From DASPFV01 sp035620975 (GTDB taxonomy: Bacteria; Acidobacteriota; Vicinamibacteria; Vicinamibacterales; 2-12-FULL-66-21), in NCBI GenBank assembly GCA_035620975.1, contig DASPFV010000234.1:1-64000 (forward strand): 64,000 bases of DNA, written 5' to 3'. The notes beneath the pieces are model-generated. The model was not told the origin of the DNA. It did not search any database and saw nothing but the letters and a program-made list of their open reading frames with translations. The position numbers and the translations under genes are program-made. Within the stretch, counting starts at the first letter, position 1; each line of letters starts with the position of its first letter. This document shows, piece after piece, positions 52,903-61,768 of this stretch.

Positions 52903-54972
52903 GTGGACGAATCCCGTGGCAGCAGGTTCCGCCTCCCGTCGCGCTGGCGTGAGCGCGGCAGCGGGCGTCCGCCGTCGGACTGGCGAGCGACCATCCAGTC
53001 GCGCGCGGCGACCGCCGCCGTGATCTTCGCGCTCTGGACGGTGGCGATCGAGGCACGCCTGTTGTACCTGCAGGTGCTGCACCACGACCACTACCTGACG
53101 CAGGCCCGGCAGCAGCAGATGGAGCCGATCGTCGCACCCGCCAAGCGCGGCGACATCGTCGACCGGAACGGGAACCTGCTGGCGTACAGCGTCGATGCGT
53201 ACTCGGTGTTCGCCGATCCGACGGAAGTGGCCGATCCGGAGGGGACGGCGGCGGCCATCTGCGCGGCCCTCGACGACTGCACGGCGGCCGATCGACAGGC
53301 CTATCTCAGGAGTCTGCGGCGGAAGGCCCGCTTCGTGTACCTCCCCCGCAAAGTCTCGCCGCGCGAAGAGCAGCGCCTCCGCGGCCTCAAGCTGAAGGGT
53401 GTCGGCTTCATCGGGGAGAGCCGGCGGTACTACCCGAAGCGGGACCTCGCGGCGCACGTGCTGGGCTACGTCGGGCTCGACAACGTGGGCCTCGCCGGGG
53501 TGGAGTCGCGCTACGACGCGCAGGTCCGCGGTCTCGAGGGGAAGATCATCATCCAGGTGAACGCCAGCCAGAAGGCGCTGTCCAGCCGGGTGGAGCGCGA
53601 GGCGACAGAGGGCGCCGCCCTCGAGCTCACGATCGATCAGTACCTGCAGCACATCACGGAGCGGGAACTGCGCGACGGCGTGCTCGAGCACCGCGCGGCG
53701 GCGGGCACGGCCGTCGTGATGGACCCGGCGACCGGCGCGATTCTGGCCCTCGCGAACTACCCGACGTTCAACCCGAACGCGTTCGCCCGCGCCGACGACG
53801 ACATGCGGCGGAACCGGGCAGTCCAGGATCTCTACGAGCCCGGGTCCACGTTCAAGGTCGTCACGGCCTCGGCGGCGTTCGAGGAAGGCGTAATCCGGCC
53901 GGAGGACCCGGTCGACTGCAGCCCCGGCTACATCACGTTTCCGGGGCGGCCGCCGATCAACGACGTCCATCGCTACGGCGTGCTGCCGTTTTCCGACGTC
54001 ATCGTGAAGTCGAGCAACGTCGGGGCGATCAGGGTCGGTCTGCGCCTCGGGCCCGAGCGGCTCAGCCGGTACGTCAGCCGCTTCGGGTTCGGGCAGACGC
54101 TCGCATCCGACTTCGGCGGTGAGAGCCCGGGCATCGTCTGGAACCCGCAGCGTCTCGACAACAGTGCGCTGGCCTCGGTGTCGATGGGCTACCAGGTCGG
54201 CGTCACGCCCATCCAGATGGCCGCCGCCGTGAGCTCGGTCGCCAACGGCGGGACGCTGCTCGAGCCCCACGTCGTGCGGGCGCTCATCCGGAACGGCCGC
54301 CGCGTCGAGATCCCACGGAAGCCGATCCGCCGGACGGTCAGTGAGCGGACCGCCGCCACGCTGACCGCCATCATGGAGGAAGTCGTCGATCGCGGCACCG
54401 CGAGGGCGGCCCGCATCGAGGGCTACACGATTGCGGGGAAGACCGGGACGGCGCAGAAGCTCGTCGACCGCCGGTACTCCAAATCGGAGTACAACGCCTC
54501 GTTCGTCGGGTTTGCACCCTCCCGCAAGCCGGCGCTGACGATCGTCGTGGTCATCGACTCGCCGCGCGCCAGGGGCTACTACGGCGGGACGGTCGCGGCC
54601 CCCATCTTCAAGCGCATCGCCGAGGCGTCGCTGCGCCATCTCGGCGTGCCCCCATCGATCAACCCGGCACCGCCGGTTCTGCTCGCGCGGCACGAGGATG
54701 CGGAGACCGGCGAAGCCCGGGCGGTCAACGCGCGGCTCGCCGAGAGCGATCGCACACTCGAGCCCGTTCGCCAGGGCGTCATGCCCGATCTGCGCGGGCT
54801 CAGCGCGCGCAGGGCAGTCCGCACCCTGACGCTCGCCGGGTTGGCCGCGCGGGTCAGCGGCCAGGGGCTCGTGGTGGATCAGGCGCCCGAGGCAGGCAGC
54901 CCGCTCGTCCCCGGCGACGTCTGTGTCATCAAGCTCGGTCGCCCGACGCTTGAAGGGGGTGCCGCGCGGTGA
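52903..54972 (+). CDS. ftsI: Septal peptidoglycan transpeptidase FtsI (PBP3/SpoVD-like) with PASTA domain
   Basis: A 689-residue class B penicillin-binding protein. Membrane helix about 35-57; PBP dimer region about 75-230; transpeptidase domain about 250-610 with active-site Ser315 in STFK, SSN (370-372) and K513-T-G. It crosslinks septal peptidoglycan with FtsW. A single C-terminal PASTA domain (about 625-685: MPDLRGLSARRAVRTLTLAG, VVDQAPEAGS) makes it SpoVD-like rather than like E. coli FtsI. The GTG at 52903 has AGGAGG just upstream (3-nt gap); GTG 52888 or TTG 52867, which overlaps ftsL, are alternatives. Its stop overlaps murE by 4 nt. Confidence 0.93.
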   Translation: MDESRGSRFRLPSRWRERGSGRPPSDWRATIQSRAATAAVIFALWTVAIEARLLYLQVLHHDHYLTQARQQQMEPIVAPAKRGDIVDRNGNLLAYSVDAYSVFADPTEVADPEGTAAAICAALDDCTAADRQAYLRSLRRKARFVYLPRKVSPREEQRLRGLKLKGVGFIGESRRYYPKRDLAAHVLGYVGLDNVGLAGVESRYDAQVRGLEGKIIIQVNASQKALSSRVEREATEGAALELTIDQYLQHITERELRDGVLEHRAAAGTAVVMDPATGAILALANYPTFNPNAFARADDDMRRNRAVQDLYEPGSTFKVVTASAAFEEGVIRPEDPVDCSPGYITFPGRPPINDVHRYGVLPFSDVIVKSSNVGAIRVGLRLGPERLSRYVSRFGFGQTLASDFGGESPGIVWNPQRLDNSALASVSMGYQVGVTPIQMAAAVSSVANGGTLLEPHVVRALIRNGRRVEIPRKPIRRTVSERTAATLTAIMEEVVDRGTARAARIEGYTIAGKTGTAQKLVDRRYSKSEYNASFVGFAPSRKPALTIVVVIDSPRARGYYGGTVAAPIFKRIAEASLRHLGVPPSINPAPPVLLARHEDAETGEARAVNARLAESDRTLEPVRQGVMPDLRGLSARRAVRTLTLAGLAARVSGQGLVVDQAPEAGSPLVPGDVCVIKLGRPTLEGGAAR

Positions 54973-56504
54973 AGCTCGGCGATCTCATACGCGCTGTCGC
55001 CCGGCGTGCGCCGGGTCTCGGCTTCACCGTCCCCGATGGCGAGGTTGCCGCGCGGTCCGTGTCTTCGGTCACGTACGACTCGCGGCAGGTGACCCCCGGC
55101 TCGGTGTTCGTGGCGCTGAAGGGGCAGGTGGCGGACGGGACGACCTTCGTGCGCGAGGCCGCCGCGCACGGTGCCGTGGCGATCGTGGGGGAGACGGCCC
55201 CGCCGCCCGGCACCTCGGTGCCTTTCATCCAGGTCACCGACGCGCGCGGTGCGCTCGCCGGTCTCGCCGCTGCCTTCTTCGAGGATCCCAGCGAACACAT
55301 CCTGCTCGTCGGCATCACCGGCACGAACGGGAAAACCACGACCGCCTTCCTGCTCCAGGCCGTGTTCGAGGCCGCGGGAATCGCGTGCGGACGCATTGGC
55401 ACCGTCGGCCACCGGGTGGGCGCGCGCGAGCTCGAGGCGGCACGGACGACCCCCGAAGCGCCCGAGCTCCAGCGGATGCTGCGCGACATGGTTTCGCAGG
55501 GCTCCGGCGCCTGCGCGATGGAAGTGTCCTCGCACGCACTGGCGCTGCGCCGCGCCGACTTCCTGCACTTCAGCGCGGGCGTGTTCACGAACCTGACCCG
55601 GGATCATCTCGATTTCCACCGCGACATGGAGGACTACTACGTGGCGAAGCGGCGGCTCTTCGAGCTGCTGCCCGCCGGCGCAGTGGGCGTGACGAACCTG
55701 GACGATCCCCGCGGCGAGGCGTTCGCCAAGGCCGCGCCGCGCGCCGTGACGTACGCGATCGACGCGCCGGCCGACGTGCGCCCCGGTCCCCTCTCGCTGT
55801 CGCTCGACGGCCTGGCGTTCGAGGTGCGAACGCCGCGGGGGTCGCTCCGGATCGCCTCGCCCCTCGTCGGGCGGCCGAATGCGTACAACATCCTGGCCGT
55901 CGTCGCCACGGCAGTGGGGCTCGATCTGCCCTTCAGCGCGATCGAAGCCGGAATCGCCGGCCTCACCCACGTCCCCGGACGCTTCGAGATCGTGTCCGAT
56001 GCGCGCGACGACGTGCGCGTGGTCGTGGACTACGCACACACCGACGATGCGCTGCGGAACCTGCTCGAAACCGCCAGGGCGCTCGCCCGCGGCCGCCTGA
56101 TCACCGTCTTCGGCTGCGGCGGCGACCGCGACCGGACGAAGCGGCCGTTGATGGGCGCAGTGGCGGCCCGGCTGAGCGATCTCGTGATCATCACCTCGGA
56201 CAACCCGCGCTCCGAGCCGCCCGAGCGAATCGTCGAGGAGATCAAGCGGGGGATCGTGGTGCCTCCGGATCGCGCGCCGCGCGGGCACGCCGGCCCCAGG
56301 TCGACGCCGCACCTGGCGGTCGTGGACCGGCGCGCGGCGATCGAAAAGGCCATTCAGGAGGCGGCCGCCGGTGATCTCGTACTCATCGCGGGCAAGGGCC
56401 ACGAGAAATACCAGGTCATCGGCGATCGGGTGCTGCCGTTCGATGACGTGGAGGTCGCCCGGACTGCGCTCGATCGCCGCCGGACCGGCCTGCGGGTGTC
56501 CTGA
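54969..56504 (+). CDS. murE: UDP-MurNAc-tripeptide synthetase MurE (meso-DAP type)
   Basis: A 511-residue Mur ligase that adds the third residue of the stem peptide. P-loop GITGTNGKTTTAFLL, SSHALALRRAD, NLTRDHLDFH (carbamoylated-Lys region follows), and DNPRSEPP. DNPR at this place marks a meso-diaminopimelate enzyme rather than Lys. GTG start overlapping the ftsI stop. murF follows after 3 nt. Confidence 0.96.
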   Translation: MKLGDLIRAVARRAPGLGFTVPDGEVAARSVSSVTYDSRQVTPGSVFVALKGQVADGTTFVREAAAHGAVAIVGETAPPPGTSVPFIQVTDARGALAGLAAAFFEDPSEHILLVGITGTNGKTTTAFLLQAVFEAAGIACGRIGTVGHRVGARELEAARTTPEAPELQRMLRDMVSQGSGACAMEVSSHALALRRADFLHFSAGVFTNLTRDHLDFHRDMEDYYVAKRRLFELLPAGAVGVTNLDDPRGEAFAKAAPRAVTYAIDAPADVRPGPLSLSLDGLAFEVRTPRGSLRIASPLVGRPNAYNILAVVATAVGLDLPFSAIEAGIAGLTHVPGRFEIVSDARDDVRVVVDYAHTDDALRNLLETARALARGRLITVFGCGGDRDRTKRPLMGAVAARLSDLVIITSDNPRSEPPERIVEEIKRGIVVPPDRAPRGHAGPRSTPHLAVVDRRAAIEKAIQEAAAGDLVLIAGKGHEKYQVIGDRVLPFDDVEVARTALDRRRTGLRVS

Positions 56505-56507
56505 GGC

Positions 56508-57914
56508 GTGGAGCCGATCGCGCTCACCGCGGGTGAGATCGCGGCGGTCGTGCGCGGAGAGGTGGCGGGCGGCGATCGGGCCAGGCGGATCGAGCGCTAC
56601 TCGATCGACTCGCGGACGGTGGCGCCCGGGGAGATGTTCATCGCGATTCGCGGTGAGCGATTCGACGGGCATTGGTTCGTCGCCGATGCGCTCGCGCGAG
56701 GCGCCGCCGGCGCGATCGTGCAGGAGGCAGCCGCCGGGGTGGCAGCGGCTTCGACGGGGCCGGTGCTCATCCGGGTGACAGACACGATCGGGGCGCTGCA
56801 GGACCTCGGCCGGGAGATACGGCGCCGATCAGGCGCGCGCGTGGCAGCCATCACCGGCAGCGCCGGAAAGACGACGACCAAGGAGACCGCGGCGGAGTTT
56901 CTCGCCGCCCGCTATCGCGTGTTCCGGAACAAGGGGAACTTGAACAACCACATCGGCCTCCCGATTTCGCTCCTGGAACTCCGGACGAGACCAGACGTCG
57001 CCGTCGTCGAGCTCGGCATGAACCATCCCGGTGAAATCCGGACGCTCGTGGGGATTGCGGAGCCCGAGGTCCGGGTGTGGACCAACGTGGGCGACGCGCA
57101 TCTGGGGTTCTTCGACTCGCCGGATGCGATTGCCGACGCGAAGGCGGAGATTCTGGAACAGGCGCAGGCCACCGACGTGCTCGTCGCCAACGCCGACGAC
57201 CCGCGTGTCATGCTCCGCGCCCGTGCGTTCGCCGGCCGCCTCGTCAGCTTCGGAACGCGCGAGGACGCGGATGTCCGTGCCGTGGACGTGGAGCTGCGGG
57301 GCCTGGACGGGAGCGCTGCGCGGCTGCGCACGCCCGGGGGCGAGGCCGCACTGCACGTTCCGCTGCTCGGTCTGGGCAATCTGTCGAACGTGCTGGCGGC
57401 GGCGGCGACGGCACTCGAGTTCGGCGTGCCGCTCCAGGAGATCGCGGAACGCGCCAGGGGGCTCCGGCCCGCCGTCCACCGGGGGGAGCTGATTCGGCTG
57501 CCGGGCGGGGTGACGCTCGTCGACGATTCGTACAACTCGAGCCCGTCGGCGCTCACGCGCGCCCTCGAGGTGATTGCGGCGGCGGGAGGTTGCGCGCGCA
57601 AGGTCGCCGTGCTCGGAGAGATGCTGGAGCTCGGGGCACATGCCGAGCGGCTGCACCTGGAGTGCGGCCGCGCCGCCGCCAGTGCCGGGCTGGACGTCCT
57701 CGTCACGGTTGGTGGGCCGCCTGCGTCGGCGCTGGCGCGTGCTGCCGTTGCCGGCGGCATGCCGTCTGCGTCGGTGGTCCACGTCGCGACCAGCGAGGAC
57801 GCCGCACGCCTGGCCGTGACCCGCGTCCGGCCGGGAGACCTGGTCCTGGTCAAGGGCTCGCGCGGCATCGGGACCGACCTCGTGGTGGAACGCCTCCGGG
57901 CGGAGTTCGCCTGA
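56508..57914 (+). CDS. murF: UDP-MurNAc-tripeptide:D-Ala-D-Ala ligase MurF
   Basis: A 468-residue Mur ligase. P-loop AITGSAGKTTTKE, NKGNLNNHIGLPISLLEL, ELGMNHPGEI, DDSYNSSPSALTRALEVI and GEMLELG are the MurF hallmarks. It adds D-Ala-D-Ala to complete the UDP-MurNAc pentapeptide in the cytoplasm. GTG start, 3 nt after murE; stop overlaps the mraY ATG by 1 nt. Confidence 0.96.
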   Translation: MEPIALTAGEIAAVVRGEVAGGDRARRIERYSIDSRTVAPGEMFIAIRGERFDGHWFVADALARGAAGAIVQEAAAGVAAASTGPVLIRVTDTIGALQDLGREIRRRSGARVAAITGSAGKTTTKETAAEFLAARYRVFRNKGNLNNHIGLPISLLELRTRPDVAVVELGMNHPGEIRTLVGIAEPEVRVWTNVGDAHLGFFDSPDAIADAKAEILEQAQATDVLVANADDPRVMLRARAFAGRLVSFGTREDADVRAVDVELRGLDGSAARLRTPGGEAALHVPLLGLGNLSNVLAAAATALEFGVPLQEIAERARGLRPAVHRGELIRLPGGVTLVDDSYNSSPSALTRALEVIAAAGGCARKVAVLGEMLELGAHAERLHLECGRAAASAGLDVLVTVGGPPASALARAAVAGGMPSASVVHVATSEDAARLAVTRVRPGDLVLVKGSRGIGTDLVVERLRAEFA

Positions 57915-58999
57915 TGCTGTTCTATCTCCACCACCTGTCGACCTACTGGCCCGTGCTGAACGTGACGCGCTACATCACCTTCCGTACGGCGGCCGCGAGC
58001 CTGACCGCGCTCGCCATCGGGCTGTTCGTCGGGCCGTGGATGATCCGCAAGCTGCGCGAGTTCCAGATCGGCCAGGTGATCCGCCAGGAAGGCCCGGCGA
58101 CGCACCGCACGAAGGCTGGCACGCCGACGATGGGAGGGCTGCTCATCCTGACGTCGATCCTGGTGCCCACGTTGCTGTGGGCGCACCTGGCGAACCCGTT
58201 CGTCTGGATCGCTGTGGTGGCCACGGCTGCGTTCGGCGGCGTCGGCCTGCTGGACGACTACCTGAAGATCTCACGGCGTTCGCACCACGGGCTGCGGCCC
58301 CGCTACAAGATGGCGTGGCAGGCGGTGGTGGCCCTCGGGGTGGGCTTCGCCCTCCTGGTCCTCAACAGCGAAGGGCTGTACCACACCCGGCTGATCTTCC
58401 CGTTCTTCAAGCAGCTGATCCCCGACATCAGCTGGCTGTACGTGCCGTTCGCGGTGATCGTGCTCGTCGGCGCGACGAATGCCGTCAACGTCACCGACGG
58501 GCTGGACGGGCTCGCGATCAGCGTCTTCGCGGTCGCGGCCGCGGCGTTCACCGCCCTGGCGTACGTCTCGACCCACTTTGTCTTCGCGAATTACCTGCAA
58601 CTCGTCCGGCCGTCGGCCGAGGCCGCGGAGCTGACGGTGTTCTGCGGCGCGCTCGTGGGCGCGAGTCTCGCGTTCCTCTGGTACAACTGCTATCCAGCCG
58701 AGATCTTCATGGGCGACGTCGGATCGCTCGGTCTCGGCGGGGCGCTTGGCACCGTCGCCCTGCTGATCAAGCAGGAGTTCCTGCTGGTCATCGTCGGGGG
58801 CGTGTTCGTGATGGAGGCCAGCTCCGTCATCGTGCAGGTCGCCTCCTTCAAGCTCACCGGCCGGCGGGTCTTCCGCATGGCCCCGCTGCACCATCACTTC
58901 GAGCTGATCGGCTGGAGCGAGCCGAAGGTGATCACCCGCTTTCTGATCATGGCGATCATCTTCGCGCTGTTCAGCCTCACCTCGCTGAAGCTCAGATGA
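57914..58999 (+). CDS. mraY: Phospho-MurNAc-pentapeptide transferase MraY
   Basis: A 361-residue integral membrane enzyme with about ten helices that transfers phospho-MurNAc-pentapeptide to undecaprenyl phosphate, making lipid I. Hallmarks: GTPTMGG, GLLDDYLK (active-site Asp pair), NAVNVTDGLDGLA, FMGDVGSLGLGG and APLHHHFE. ATG at 57914 in the murF stop overlap; ATGA overlap with murD. The frame is open far upstream, but that part reads as murF in another frame. Confidence 0.96.
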   Translation: MLFYLHHLSTYWPVLNVTRYITFRTAAASLTALAIGLFVGPWMIRKLREFQIGQVIRQEGPATHRTKAGTPTMGGLLILTSILVPTLLWAHLANPFVWIAVVATAAFGGVGLLDDYLKISRRSHHGLRPRYKMAWQAVVALGVGFALLVLNSEGLYHTRLIFPFFKQLIPDISWLYVPFAVIVLVGATNAVNVTDGLDGLAISVFAVAAAAFTALAYVSTHFVFANYLQLVRPSAEAAELTVFCGALVGASLAFLWYNCYPAEIFMGDVGSLGLGGALGTVALLIKQEFLLVIVGGVFVMEASSVIVQVASFKLTGRRVFRMAPLHHHFELIGWSEPKVITRFLIMAIIFALFSLTSLKLR

Positions 59000-60381
59000 C
59001 GACGCGGAGCACCTTCACCGTGCGGGGGCGGCGCGTGACCGTCGTAGGCGCGGCGAGGAGCGGTGTGGCGGCGGCGGAACTGCTCGTGCGGCGCGGGGCC
59101 TCGGTCACGCTGACCGACTTGCGCGATCGGATTGAGGAGGAGGAGCGGCTGCGCGCCGACGGCATTTCGCTCGAGCTCGGCGGGCACTCGGCCCGCACGC
59201 TCGCCGAGAGCGACCTGATCGTGCTCAGCCCGGGCGTTCCGGCGCGCCAGCCGGCCCTCGATGCAGCGCGCGCGGCGGGCGTGCCCGTGATCGGCGAGCT
59301 CGAGCTCGCGTCGCGGTGGCTGCGCGGGCGTCTCGTGGCGATTACCGGCACCAAAGGCAAGTCCACGACGACGACGCTGACCGGCCGGATGCTCGAGGCG
59401 GGTGGCCACCACGTGCTCGTTGGCGGCAACATCGGCCGCGCGCTCAGCGCCCATGTGGATGCGTCGACCGATCAGACCATCCACGTCGTCGAGGTGAGCA
59501 GCTTCCAGCTCGAGACGATCGAGACGTTCCGCCCCTGGATTGCCGTGCTCCTGAACTTCTCGCCCGATCACCTCGACCGGCACGCGAGCGTGGAGGAATA
59601 TGGCGCCGCCAAGGCGCGCATCTTCTCCAACCAGACGCCGTCGGACTGGGCGGTGATCAACGCGGACGACCCCGCGGCGCTGGCGCTCGCGGCGGCCGCC
59701 AGGGCCCGGCGGCTGCTCTTTTCGTTCGCGGGATCCCCCGAGGCGGGCCTCGTCGTGTCCGATCGCCTGATCGTCCGGCGTTCGCCGTCGGGTGAGGAGC
59801 CGCTCGTGCCGCTCGCCTCGGTGCGGCTGCTCGGTCCTCACCTGGTGGCCGACGTGCTCGCTGCTGCGGCCGTGTCGTCGCTGGTCGGCGTGGACGCCGC
59901 GGCGATGACCCGCGCGGTGGAGGGATTCACCGGGCTCGAGCACGCTCTCGAGCCGGTGGCCGAGATCGGCGGGGTGCGGTTCGTCAACGACTCGAAGGCG
60001 ACCAACATCGAGGCGGCACGGCGCGCGATCGAGAGCTTCGGCAGCGGCGTCGTGGTGATTCTCGGCGGCCGGTTTAAGGGGGGCGAATTCGCCGACTTGC
60101 TGGCGCCGCTGATCGACCGCGGCGCGCTGGTGGTGGCCATCGGCGAGGCGCGGCCGCTCGTTGTCGGCGCGCTCCGGCACGCGGTCGACGTTCGGGAGGC
60201 CGACGACATGGCGGGCGCCGTCCGCACGGCGTTCGGCCTTGCGTCGCCGGGCGCCACCGTCGTGCTCGCGCCGGCGTGCGCCAGCTTCGACATGTTCCGG
60301 GACTATGCGGAGCGGGGGCGGGTGTTCAAGCAGGAGGTGCTGAGGCTCGAGCAGGAGTGGCGGACAACGCGCGAGCAGTGA
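58996..60381 (+). CDS. murD: UDP-MurNAc-L-alanine:D-glutamate ligase MurD
   Basis: A 461-residue Mur ligase. N-terminal Rossmann-like domain VTVVGAARSGVAAAELL, P-loop ITGTKGKSTTTT, NFSPDHLDRH, NDSKATNIEAARRAI and GGRFKGGEF. It adds D-Glu to UDP-MurNAc-L-Ala. ATG start in overlap with mraY. The last codons and stop fall inside an inverted heptad array (60373-60393), so the C-terminal residues EQ are repeat-encoded. A 253-nt spacer then precedes ftsW. Confidence 0.95.
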   Translation: MTTRSTFTVRGRRVTVVGAARSGVAAAELLVRRGASVTLTDLRDRIEEEERLRADGISLELGGHSARTLAESDLIVLSPGVPARQPALDAARAAGVPVIGELELASRWLRGRLVAITGTKGKSTTTTLTGRMLEAGGHHVLVGGNIGRALSAHVDASTDQTIHVVEVSSFQLETIETFRPWIAVLLNFSPDHLDRHASVEEYGAAKARIFSNQTPSDWAVINADDPAALALAAAARARRLLFSFAGSPEAGLVVSDRLIVRRSPSGEEPLVPLASVRLLGPHLVADVLAAAAVSSLVGVDAAAMTRAVEGFTGLEHALEPVAEIGGVRFVNDSKATNIEAARRAIESFGSGVVVILGGRFKGGEFADLLAPLIDRGALVVAIGEARPLVVGALRHAVDVREADDMAGAVRTAFGLASPGATVVLAPACASFDMFRDYAERGRVFKQEVLRLEQEWRTTREQ

Positions 60382-60495
60382 GCAGTCATCAGTCCGATTG
60401 ACGCGGCGAGGAACCATCCGCTGGGAACGCAGGCTGCCCCGGTCTGCGAGGGTGGTGTCTCCGACCCGTGGTCGGCTGATGACTGCTGACTGCTC
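60373..60495. repeat. Inverted heptad arrays flanking an 81-nt spacer
   Basis: Left units GAGCAGT, GAGCAGT, CATCAGT (60373-60393) have period 7. The right array, read on the minus strand, is GAGCAGT, CAGCAGT, CATCAGC (60495-60475). The arms pair with only two mismatches over 21 nt; including the flanking GC they give 21 of 22. The left arm covers the murD stop codon. The layout (inverted heptad arrays around a short spacer) matches the locus at 12329-12562, but the heptad sequence differs. Confidence 0.85.
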
Positions 60496-60502
60496 GCCGT
60501 CA

Positions 60503-60573
60503 GGGGTCAGGTCTTGCAATGACGTACGACCCCCCGGAAGCCTCGGTCGTACGTCATTGCAAGACCTGACCCC
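60503..60573. repeat. Perfect 29-bp-arm palindrome, REP/MITE-like
   Basis: Arms 60503-60531 and 60545-60573 are perfect reverse complements with a 13-nt loop. The left arm begins GGGGTCAGGTCTTGCAATGA and the right ends with TGACCCC. Such TGACCCC-ended palindromes resemble REP elements mobilised by RAYT transposases, from memory and unverified. No transposase is in this window. It lies 61 nt before ftsW and no T-run follows, so termination is not the obvious role. Confidence 0.88.
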
Positions 60574-60634
60574 GTCCTCCCGCCCATGTGTCGGCGCAGC
60601 GGGAGCGCGGCTTTAGAGCCCGGGAACGCGGAGT

Positions 60635-61768
60635 ATGGCGCGAAAACTCAAATCCGACAAGCTGCTGTTCGTCGCCTCGCTGCTGCTCGTGTGCACGAGC
60701 GTGGTGATGGTGTACAGCGCCTCGGCCGGTCCGGGCCTGGAGCAGCCCCAGAAGCAGTCCGTATACCTCTTCAAGCAGGCGGCCTGGGTCCTCATCGGAC
60801 TGTCGCTCCTCCCGATCGTGATGCGCATCGACTACCGCACCTATCGGCAGCCGGTGGTGATCTGGTCGGTGCTGGCGGTCGTCACCGCGGCGCTCGTCGC
60901 CGTCCTCTTCGGGAAACCCGTCAAGGGCGCCACCCGGTGGCTGAACCTCGGGCCGCTGGGCGTGCAGCCGTCCGAGCTGGCCAAGCTCGCCGTGATCATC
61001 TTCTCGGCAGCCATTCTCGAGCGACGGATGGACCGCATCGACGAGGTCGGCTACTCCTTGACCCCGCTCGGCCTCGTGCTCGGGGGCGTCGTCACGCTCG
61101 TGTTGCTGGAGCCGGATCTGGGCACCGCCGTCGCCATCGCCACCATCGTCGCGTCCATGGTGTTCGCCGCGGGCCTGAGCTACAGCTATATCGGCGGCCT
61201 GCTGCTGGCGGCCGTGCCCGCCCTCTACGCGCTCCTCATCACGTCCGAGTACCGCATGAAGCGCGTGCTCGCGTTCCTCGATCCGTACAGCGATCCGCTC
61301 GGCAGCGGGCATCAGCTCATCCAGTCGGCAATCGCCGTGGGCTCCGGCGGCCTGACCGGCCGCGGCGTGATGAACGGCGCGCAAAAGCTCGGCTTCCTCC
61401 CCGAGCCCCACAACGACTTCATCTACGCCGTGATCGGGGAGGAGCTCGGACTGGTGGGGACGACGGTCGTGCTGGCCTGCTTCTGTATGGTTGCGTGGCG
61501 CGGGCTGCGCTGCGCCGTGCGCGCACCCGACCGGTTCGGCGCCATGCTGGCCATCGGGCTGACGACGATGATCGCGTTCCAGGCCTTCTTCAACATCAGC
61601 GTGGTGCTGGGTCTGCTGCCCACCAAGGGCATTCCGCTGCCGTTCGTCAGCGCGGGCGGTTCGTCCCTCCTCATCAACTTCGTGGGACTGGGCATGCTGC
61701 TGAACGTCTCGCAGCACGCCTCGCCCGCGCGCGTCGTCACCACGACGCTGGCCACTTCGGATGCATGA
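60635..61768 (+). CDS. ftsW: Peptidoglycan polymerase FtsW (SEDS family)
   Basis: A 377-residue SEDS membrane protein with about ten helices that polymerises lipid II with FtsI at the septum. Motifs: RWLNLGPLGVQPSELAKLA, EPDLGTAVA, EPHNDFIYAVIGEELG and PFVSAGGSS. ATG start; the murG ATG overlaps its stop (ATGA). It is separated from murD by the repeat-bearing spacer, where a secondary promoter could exist but is not obvious. Confidence 0.95.
   Translation: MARKLKSDKLLFVASLLLVCTSVVMVYSASAGPGLEQPQKQSVYLFKQAAWVLIGLSLLPIVMRIDYRTYRQPVVIWSVLAVVTAALVAVLFGKPVKGATRWLNLGPLGVQPSELAKLAVIIFSAAILERRMDRIDEVGYSLTPLGLVLGGVVTLVLLEPDLGTAVAIATIVASMVFAAGLSYSYIGGLLLAAVPALYALLITSEYRMKRVLAFLDPYSDPLGSGHQLIQSAIAVGSGGLTGRGVMNGAQKLGFLPEPHNDFIYAVIGEELGLVGTTVVLACFCMVAWRGLRCAVRAPDRFGAMLAIGLTTMIAFQAFFNISVVLGLLPTKGIPLPFVSAGGSSLLINFVGLGMLLNVSQHASPARVVTTTLATSDA

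Noticed and set aside
58894..60519. Long open frame antisense to murD, and similar antisense frames elsewhere
   Set aside because: High GC removes stop codons in alternative frames; these translations are Arg/His/Gly-rich shadows with no domain, whereas the sense frames carry clear motifs.
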